NCBI RefSeq assembly: GCF_016427535.1
Contig: NZ_JAELXV010000001.1
Location: 186,001 to 250,000 of the forward strand
Reading direction: 5' to 3'
DNA: 64,000 nucleotides
Source of the DNA: Hymenobacter sp. BT559
Lineage (GTDB): Bacteria > Bacteroidota > Bacteroidia > Cytophagales > Hymenobacteraceae
Shown here in pieces: positions 58,429-64,000 of the stretch (position 1 is its first letter; the number at the start of each line of letters is the position of its first letter). Under the pieces are notes generated by a model that was given only the letters and a program-made list of their open reading frames with translations, was not told the origin of the DNA and did no database searches. The translations under genes were made by a program, and so were the position numbers.

Positions 58429-59502
58429 ATGTACCAATCTATGTCGTTTTCTGTTGTGCCGCGCTACCTGGCGCCGGTGCTGCTGGCCGTGCTGCTAGGT
58501 AGCAGCGCGGCGGGCGGCCGGGGCCCAGGCCCCGGGCCAGCTGCTGCCGGTCCCACGTTTACCAACCCGCTGCTGCCCTCGGGCCCCGACCCTTGGGTAA
58601 CCCAAAAAGATGGTTTCTACTACGTAATGGTGACCACGGGCAATAGCTTGGTCATCAGAAAGACGGCTAAGATGTCGGAGCTTAGCCAGGCGCCCGCTAC
58701 CAGGGTGTGGGCGCCGCAGCCCCAACACGAAAACACCCGCAATGTGTGGGCCCCCGAGCTGCACTTCCTAGATGGTAAGTGGTATATCTACTACACCGCG
58801 GGCCCTGATGGGCAGAACTGCTGCGGTGGGCAGCGCTCGTGGGTGCTCGAAAATGCCAGCCCCGACCCTACGCAGGGGCCTTGGGTTGAGAAAGCGCGGC
58901 TGGCCAGCCCCGGCGCCGACTTCTGGTCGATTGATATGACGGTGTTTGAGCTGCGGGGCAAGCGCTATGCCCTGTGGAGCGGCCAAGAAGCCGGCTCTGA
59001 CCAGCAGAACATCTACATCTCGGCCATGAGCAACCCCTGGACGCTCACCGGCCCGCGCACCTTGGTCAGCAAGCCCGAGTTTGAGTGGGAGCTGAACGGC
59101 ACCCCCAAAGTGAATGAAGGACCCGAGATTTTGCAGCACAAGGGCAAGACCTTTCTCATCTTCTCGGCCAGCCACTGCAGCACCGATACCTATGCCCTAG
59201 GGCAGCTGACCCTGACCGGCCGCGACCCGCTGGTGGCTAGCAACTGGAAAAAGTCGCCGGAGCCAGTGTTTGTGAACTACGCAGCCAGCTTCGCCTACGG
59301 CCCGGGCCACAATAGCTTCTTTAAGTCGAAAGACGGCCGCCAGGACTGGATAATCTACCACGCCAACAACAACCCCCGGGAAGGCTGCGGCAACCCGCGC
59401 AGCCCGCGCATGCAGCAGTTTACTTGGAACCGTGATGGTTCGCCCAACTTCGGCAAGCCCGTGGCCACTGGCAAGCCCCTGGCGCGCCCGGCCGGCGAGT
59501 AA
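58429..59502 (+). CDS. GH43 enzyme (arabinanase/arabinofuranosidase type), secreted
   Basis: A 357-residue five-bladed propeller glycosidase. The base Asp is in LLPSGPDPWVTQKDGFYY, the pKa-modulating Asp in FWSIDMTVFE, and the acid Glu in VNEGPEILQHKGKTF. A signal sequence precedes (YLAPVLLAVLLGSSAAGG) but has no lipobox cysteine, unlike its neighbour. The protein is closely similar along its whole length to the next gene, so the two are a tandem duplication. Likely role: removal of arabinose side chains or cleavage of arabino-oligosaccharides. GTG 58420 and ATG 58441 are alternative starts. Confidence 0.87.
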   Translation: MYQSMSFSVVPRYLAPVLLAVLLGSSAAGGRGPGPGPAAAGPTFTNPLLPSGPDPWVTQKDGFYYVMVTTGNSLVIRKTAKMSELSQAPATRVWAPQPQHENTRNVWAPELHFLDGKWYIYYTAGPDGQNCCGGQRSWVLENASPDPTQGPWVEKARLASPGADFWSIDMTVFELRGKRYALWSGQEAGSDQQNIYISAMSNPWTLTGPRTLVSKPEFEWELNGTPKVNEGPEILQHKGKTFLIFSASHCSTDTYALGQLTLTGRDPLVASNWKKSPEPVFVNYAASFAYGPGHNSFFKSKDGRQDWIIYHANNNPREGCGNPRSPRMQQFTWNRDGSPNFGKPVATGKPLARPAGE

Positions 59503-59565
59503 GTGCTCTAGGGCCGCCAGCCCACAAGTAGCCTAGCCCTACGTTTTCCCACCCCATTTTAGCTT

Positions 59566-60645
59566 ATGCGCTACTTTTCTTCGCGGCCCCTGTACCGGCT
59601 GCTTCCCTTCTTGCTGGTGGCGTTGCTTTCGTGCAGCAAAGACTCGGGCAGCGGGGGCGGCAATACGACGCCCACCCCGCCGCCGCCCGCGCCCAGTGCC
59701 ACCACGTTTACCAATCCGCTGCTGCCGAGTGGCCCCGACCCGTGGGTAATCCAGAAGGACGGCTTCTACTACTACATGCAAACGACGGGCAACAACTTGG
59801 TGCTGCGTAAAACGGCCAAAATGAGCGAGCTGGGCTCGGCTGTAAGCACCACCATCTGGACGCCTAAGGCTACTGGGCCCACCTCGCACGACATCTGGGC
59901 ACCAGAAATTCATTTTCTGGATGGCAAGTGGTACGTGTACTTCACGGCTGGGCCGGGCAACTGCTGCGGAGGCCAGCGCCTGTGGGTGCTCGAAAATGCC
60001 AGTGCTGACCCTACCCAGGGCACCTGGACCGAGAAAGGTCAAATAGCGGTGCCGGGCCAGGATTTATGGGCCATTGATGGGACCATTCTGGAGCAGGATG
60101 GCAAGCGCTACCTGGTGTGGAGCGGCCAAGAAGCGAGTTCTGACCAGCAGAATATCTACATAGCGCTCATGAGCAGCCCCTGGACGCTCACCGGCCCCCG
60201 CACCCAGCTGAGCCACCCGCAGTATGCGTGGGAGCTAAACGGCATGCCCAAGGTTAATGAGGGGCCCGAGATTATGCAGCATGGCGGCAAGACCTTCATT
60301 ATTTACTCGGCCAGCCACTGCAGCACCGACGACTACGCCCTAGGGCAGCTGACGCTAACCGGCACCGACCCACTGGCCGCTAGTGCCTGGGCCAAGTCGA
60401 GTACGCCCGTGTTCGTGAAAAACCCGGCCAACAGAGCCTACGGCCCGGGCCACAACAGTTTCTTCAAATCGAAAGACGGCAGCCAAGATTGGATAATCTA
60501 CCACGCCAATACCAACCCCAACGAAGGCTGCGGCGACCCGCGCAACCCACGCATGCAGCAGTTTAGCTGGAATGCCGACGGCTCGCCTAACTTCGGCACG
60601 CCCGTGGCTATCGGCACGCCTATTGCCCGGCCAGCCGGCGAGTAA
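59566..60645 (+). CDS. GH43 lipoprotein, tandem duplicate
   Basis: A 359-residue lipoprotein. The leader ends in a lipobox (LLVALLSC) followed by a Ser/Gly/Thr/Pro-rich linker. The GH43 propeller then matches the previous protein almost motif for motif: LLPSGPDPWVIQKDGFYYY (base Asp), DLWAIDGTILE (pKa Asp) and KVNEGPEIMQHGGKTFI (acid Glu), SASHCSTDDYALGQLTLTG, and ending ARPAGE. It should sit at the cell surface near SusCD. The gap to the previous gene is 63 bases and no terminator separates them. Confidence 0.88.
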   Translation: MRYFSSRPLYRLLPFLLVALLSCSKDSGSGGGNTTPTPPPPAPSATTFTNPLLPSGPDPWVIQKDGFYYYMQTTGNNLVLRKTAKMSELGSAVSTTIWTPKATGPTSHDIWAPEIHFLDGKWYVYFTAGPGNCCGGQRLWVLENASADPTQGTWTEKGQIAVPGQDLWAIDGTILEQDGKRYLVWSGQEASSDQQNIYIALMSSPWTLTGPRTQLSHPQYAWELNGMPKVNEGPEIMQHGGKTFIIYSASHCSTDDYALGQLTLTGTDPLAASAWAKSSTPVFVKNPANRAYGPGHNSFFKSKDGSQDWIIYHANTNPNEGCGDPRNPRMQQFSWNADGSPNFGTPVAIGTPIARPAGE

Positions 60646-60720
60646 GGTAAGTTATTGACTATTTACGCGAATGCCTTGACGGCCTGCCCTATGCAGGCCG
60701 TTTTGCTACTTTCTTTTTCT

Positions 60721-62343
60721 ATGCAAAAACAGAATTTTTGCCGTTCGCTCGCCGCGCTGGCGTTGCTAGGTGCCGCTCCGCTGCTGGCCGTCGGCCAAGC
60801 GCCCACGAAGGTCAAAGTCAAGACCAAGGTTAAAACGACCAAAAGCGCACCCGCCGCGCGGGCCACGACGGCCGCGCCCATTGCCAACCCCGTGCTGGCC
60901 GGCGACTACCCCGACCCCTCAGTAACCAAGGTGGGCAACACCTACTGGGCCACGGCCACGACCTCCAACTGGGGCCCCACGTTTCCGCTGCTCAAGTCTG
61001 ATGACTTGCAAAATTGGAGCTTGGTGGGGCACGTGTTTCCGGGCGAGCGGCCGGCTTGGGCCGACTACTATTTCTGGGCACCCGAAATCAACCACGACGC
61101 CAACGGCAAAACGTACGTCTTTTACACCGCGCACAAGCGCGGTGGCAACCTAGCCGTGGGTGTGGCCAGCGCCGACCGCCCCGAAGGCCCGTACCAAGAC
61201 CACGGCCCGCTGGTGGGCCAGCCCGACGGCAGCATCGACGGCTTTCCGATGCAAGATGAAAAGGGCCAGCCCTACCTCCTGTGGAAGGAGGACGGCAACA
61301 GCCAAAACAAGCCTACGCCCATTTGGGCGCAGCGCCTGAGCGCCGACCGCACCCAGCTGGTAGGCGAGAAAACGGAGCTGTTTCGCAACACCGCCGCCTG
61401 GGAGGGTAACCTAGTGGAGGGCCCCAGTGTGGTGCGCCACGATGGCTACTTCTACATGTTCTACGCCGCCAATGGCTGCTGCGGCGCCGGCTGCACCTAC
61501 GCCACCGGCGTGGCGCGGGCCAAGAACTTGCTCGGCCCCTGGGAGAAGTACGACCGCAACCCCATCCTGACTAAAAACGACACCTGGACCTGCCCCGGCC
61601 ACGGCACGGCCGTCGAGCGCAATGGGCACTGGTACATGCTGCACCATGCCTACCAAACCAACAGCATGCAGTACGTAGGGCGCCAGGGTGTGCTCAGCGA
61701 ATTTGTGTGGACCAAGACCGGCTGGCCCGAATTCTTGGCCGACCACAGCACCCCTAGGGCCGCCGCACCCGTGCCCGCCGTGGTGGCCGACGAGTTTACC
61801 GGCTCTGCCTTAGGTGCCAGCTGGGAATGGCCGGTCGAAGACAAGCCGCAGTTTGCCCTAAGCGGGGGCCAGCTCCAGCTCACGGCCCGGCCCGATAAGG
61901 GCGGCGCGGCCCTAGGTCGCCCCACGCTGGCCGCTAACTACACGGCCACTACCACCTTGCTCAACCCCAGCGCCTTGCCCGCCGGGGCTAGTGCTGGCCT
62001 AGGTGCCCTCGGCGACCCCCGAAATGCCTTGAGCGTGCTGGTCGGCGACGGGAAGCTGCAAGTGCAGGAGCTGCGCGACGGCAAAACCCGCACCCTAGCC
62101 GAAGCGGCCTTGCCCGCTGCCAGCCCCGCCGTGCACCTGCGCGTGCAAGACCAGGGCGGCAGCCACTATAGCTTCGCCTACAGTCCCGATGGCCGCACCT
62201 GGACCGAGCTGCTACCCGCTGGCCAAACCGCCGACGGCGGCTACCTGCCACCCTGGGACCGCGGCGTGCGCATTGGCGTATTGGCCCAAGGGCCGGCATC
62301 GGCCACGGCTACGTTCGAGCGCTTTGAGCTGATGAATAAATAG
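60721..62343 (+). CDS. GH43 xylosidase-type enzyme with C-terminal concanavalin-like domain
   Basis: A 540-residue exported enzyme. After the signal peptide (SLAALALLGAAPLLAVGQ) comes a Lys-rich linker (KVKVKTKVKTTK), then the propeller with DYPDPSVTKVGNTYW (base Asp), GSIDGFPMQDEKGQPYLLW (pKa Asp) and NLVEGPSVVRHDGYFYMFY (acid Glu). From about residue 355 (ADEFTGSALGASWEWPVED) a beta-sandwich of the GH43 C-terminal / DUF1349-like kind follows, as in beta-xylosidases. ATG 60721 is chosen over an in-frame start at 60655. It ends the rightward operon at a strong bidirectional terminator. Confidence 0.87.
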   Translation: MQKQNFCRSLAALALLGAAPLLAVGQAPTKVKVKTKVKTTKSAPAARATTAAPIANPVLAGDYPDPSVTKVGNTYWATATTSNWGPTFPLLKSDDLQNWSLVGHVFPGERPAWADYYFWAPEINHDANGKTYVFYTAHKRGGNLAVGVASADRPEGPYQDHGPLVGQPDGSIDGFPMQDEKGQPYLLWKEDGNSQNKPTPIWAQRLSADRTQLVGEKTELFRNTAAWEGNLVEGPSVVRHDGYFYMFYAANGCCGAGCTYATGVARAKNLLGPWEKYDRNPILTKNDTWTCPGHGTAVERNGHWYMLHHAYQTNSMQYVGRQGVLSEFVWTKTGWPEFLADHSTPRAAAPVPAVVADEFTGSALGASWEWPVEDKPQFALSGGQLQLTARPDKGGAALGRPTLAANYTATTTLLNPSALPAGASAGLGALGDPRNALSVLVGDGKLQVQELRDGKTRTLAEAALPAASPAVHLRVQDQGGSHYSFAYSPDGRTWTELLPAGQTADGGYLPPWDRGVRIGVLAQGPASATATFERFELMNK

Positions 62344-62362
62344 CATCAGCGTTAGTAGAAGC

Positions 62363-62406
62363 AAAAAAGAAGCCCTTGCCACAACTGTAGCAAGGGCTTC
62401 TTTTTT
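62363..62406. terminator. Bidirectional terminator between convergent GH43 genes
   Basis: A perfect 17-bp stem (AAAAAAGAAGCCCTTGC at 62363-62379 and complement at 62390-62406) with A- and T-runs on both ends, serving both converging transcripts. Confidence 0.9.
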
Positions 62407-62426
62407 GCTGGGAAGGGACCTAGGGA

Positions 62427-64000
62427 CTAGTTCACTAGTACCAGCTTGCCATGCGTGACTTGGCCCGCCGAGGAGAGGCGCACGGTATACATACCGGGGG
62501 CCCAGCCAGTGCCATCCAGCGGGTACTCGGTGGACTGGCCCGCCGAGCCGGCCGCGTCGGCAAGGTGGCGCACCAAGCGGCCCTGCACGTCATAGACATC
62601 GAGGGCTACGCGGCCGGTTTGGGTGGGCGTCACCACGAAGGTTACCCGGCCGGTGGAGGGGTTCGGATACATCATCAGGGGCGCGGTAGTAGGAGCTGCG
62701 TTGTGCGTAGCCAGCGGCGTCGTGCCGGCCGTTTGTGGCATGAGGTCGAGGCGCCAGCGCTGAGCGTCGTTGCCGTTGTCGGTCCACTGGTGCACGCCGG
62801 TGCCGGGGTCCGACAGGTTGTTGTCTACATCGAGGCAGAGGGTGGCGCCTTTGTGCACAATCTTGCAGTAGCCATCACCTAGGGGTACGATTTGCCAGCG
62901 CTGGGCGTCGTTGCCATTGTCGGTGTACTGCTGCACGGTGGCGCCGGGGGCCGTGCTGTTGCTGGCTACCTCCAGGCACTGGTTGGTGTTGCGGTGCGTG
63001 AGTTTGTAGTAGCCATCGGGCATCAGCGTAATCACCCAGCGCTGGGCATCGTTGCCGTTGTCGGTATACTGCTGCACGGCCGTGCCGGGCGCGTCCGAGT
63101 TGCTAGGTACTTCTAGGCACTGCGTGGTGCCCTTGTGCGTGAGCCGATACACGCCGCCCGACACGATGGGCTGTTCGACAAGGGTAAACTGCCAGCGCTG
63201 GGCATCGTTGCCGTTGTCGGTCCACTGCTGCACATTGGCGCCGGGGCTCACACTATTGCTGGCCACGTCGAGGGCCTGGTCGGTGCCCTTGTGCAGCAGC
63301 TTATAGAAGCCGCCGTTCATGGCTTGCAGCTGCCAGCGCTGGGCGTCGCTGCCGTTGTCGGTAAACTGCTGCACATTGGCGCCGGGGGCCGTGCTCGCGT
63401 TGTCTACATCCAGGGCTTGGCCCGAGTTTTTATTCAGCAGCTTGTAGTGGCCATCAGCCTGCACGGTAACGGTCCAGCGCTGGGCGTTGGTGCCATTGTC
63501 AGTCCATTGCTGTACGTTGGCGCCGGGTGTACTGCTCCCGTTGTCTACGTCCAGGACCTGGTCGGTGTACTTGTGGCCGAGCTTATAGAGGCCGCCCGAC
63601 ACCAACAGGGGGCTAACCGGGCAGGCGCTACCGGCTGCGCGCGGCGCCACGCCGTAGCTGGTCATGTTCACCTTCTGGATGCTGCCGTCAGTGTTGAACG
63701 TCAGGTGGTCTACGGCCACCTGGCGAGTCTTATAGGTCTTGTCCTGGTAGCGGTGGTACACGATGTAGTAGTCGTCGCAGCCCGGAAACTGGGTAATGGA
63801 GTGGTGCCCCGGCCCAAAGCGCTTAGCGTCGCTGCTCAGCACCGAGCCGCCATAGGTCCAGGGGCCGGTAGGCGAGGTGCTGGTCGAATACTGCACGTTG
63901 TAGCTGTCATCAAACCAGCGCCCGTTCGAGTAGGTCATGTAGTAGCGGCCGTTGCGCTTCACCAGATAGGGCGCTTCGGTGTAGTTCTGCGGGGTAATGT
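62427..64000 (-). CDS. GH43 enzyme with six ricin-type repeats and T9SS signal, 5' end outside window
   Basis: The frame is open to base 64000, so the N-terminus is missing. The present part starts ITPQNYTEAPYLVKRNGRYYMTYS, with the GH43 acid Glu in TEAPY, and continues through FGPGHHSITQFPG. Six beta-trefoil subrepeats of about 47 residues follow (each with YKLxHKxTxQxLDV and WTDNGxDAQRW), enough for two ricin B (CBM13-like) lectin domains that bind xylan or galactose-type sugars. The last ~85 residues are a T9SS type A sorting domain (MMYPNPSTGRVTFVV to HGKLVLVN). It converges on the previous gene. Confidence 0.87.
   Translation of the reverse strand, partial: ITPQNYTEAPYLVKRNGRYYMTYSNGRWFDDSYNVQYSTSTSPTGPWTYGGSVLSSDAKRFGPGHHSITQFPGCDDYYIVYHRYQDKTYKTRQVAVDHLTFNTDGSIQKVNMTSYGVAPRAAGSACPVSPLLVSGGLYKLGHKYTDQVLDVDNGSSTPGANVQQWTDNGTNAQRWTVTVQADGHYKLLNKNSGQALDVDNASTAPGANVQQFTDNGSDAQRWQLQAMNGGFYKLLHKGTDQALDVASNSVSPGANVQQWTDNGNDAQRWQFTLVEQPIVSGGVYRLTHKGTTQCLEVPSNSDAPGTAVQQYTDNGNDAQRWVITLMPDGYYKLTHRNTNQCLEVASNSTAPGATVQQYTDNGNDAQRWQIVPLGDGYCKIVHKGATLCLDVDNNLSDPGTGVHQWTDNGNDAQRWRLDLMPQTAGTTPLATHNAAPTTAPLMMYPNPSTGRVTFVVTPTQTGRVALDVYDVQGRLVRHLADAAGSAGQSTEYPLDGTGWAPGMYTVRLSSAGQVTHGKLVLVN
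62700..63570. repeat. Direct repeats encoding ricin-type units
   Basis: Near-identical blocks such as CCAGCGCTGGGC(A/G)TCGTTGCC recur at about 140-base spacing (near 62753, 62896, 63038, 63190, 63335, 63476). They encode the conserved DNGNDAQRW end of each beta-trefoil subrepeat. Confidence 0.8.

Noticed and set aside
62700..63570. Possible CRISPR array because of evenly spaced repeats
   Set aside because: Spacing is about 140 bases, the intervals are similar to each other rather than unique, and the region encodes ricin-type protein repeats in frame.
1..64000. tRNA or rRNA genes
   Set aside because: No cloverleaf-like sequence with a T-loop consensus or rRNA-like stretch was noticed in any intergenic gap; a tRNAscan or Rfam run could still find one.

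Overview
The window looks like chromosome of a high-GC member of the Bacteroidota, most likely Hymenobacter or a close relative (Cytophagales). This rests on type IX secretion (T9SS) sorting domains, SusC/SusD pairs, large TonB-dependent receptors, promoter boxes of the TTTG-N19-TAnnTTTG type, a Bacteroidota-style menC, and GC-rich genes rich in Leu, Ala and Gly. No rRNA, tRNA, CRISPR array, phage gene, transposase or replication origin was seen.

Layout. 1-13 kb is mostly housekeeping: the tail of a histidine kinase, an EgtB-type enzyme, a KGG stress protein, menC, a PDZ aspartyl protease, a PlsC-like acyltransferase, a phasin-like protein, an RsbQ-like hydrolase, pdhB, a TPR lipoprotein candidate, a PspC-domain protein, a family 2 glycosyltransferase and YbaB. 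13-20 kb has a quinone-reductase-like gene coupled to an AraC regulator, then a leftward cluster (LpxH-like phosphatase, MurG-like glycosyltransferase, GH1 beta-glucosidase, small membrane protein) and a low-GC membrane-protein gene bracketed by related inverted repeats. 20-32 kb has pgi, a cupin, a T9SS type B adhesin-like protein, an ammonia-lyase-like protein lacking the catalytic triad, hisS, and an M28 peptidase and a serine hydrolase that share a C-terminal module. 32-45 kb has two TonB receptors, a LytS/LytTR two-component pair, an NAD-binding/DUF2867 protein, an ENPP-type phosphodiesterase and a slipin.

45-64 kb is a polysaccharide utilisation locus that best fits glucuronoarabinoxylan: GH39 xylosidase, a 1227-residue CE15 glucuronoyl esterase with several carbohydrate-binding modules, a sugar/H+ symporter, SusC, SusD, three GH43 enzymes in a row and a fourth GH43 fused to ricin-type repeats that runs off the right edge. 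Three LacI-type operators (TGCAAnCGnTTGCA-like) sit upstream of the esterase, the symporter and susC. They suggest one regulator, encoded outside the window, controls all three transcription units.

Two sequence-level patterns cut across the genes. The palindrome CCTAGG occurs about 100 times by eye count, several times more often than base composition predicts, in genes and intergenic DNA alike, like the HIP1 palindrome of cyanobacteria. Several families of long, nearly perfect intergenic palindromes (26-44 bp arms) are also scattered through the window, and some intrude into coding sequence.
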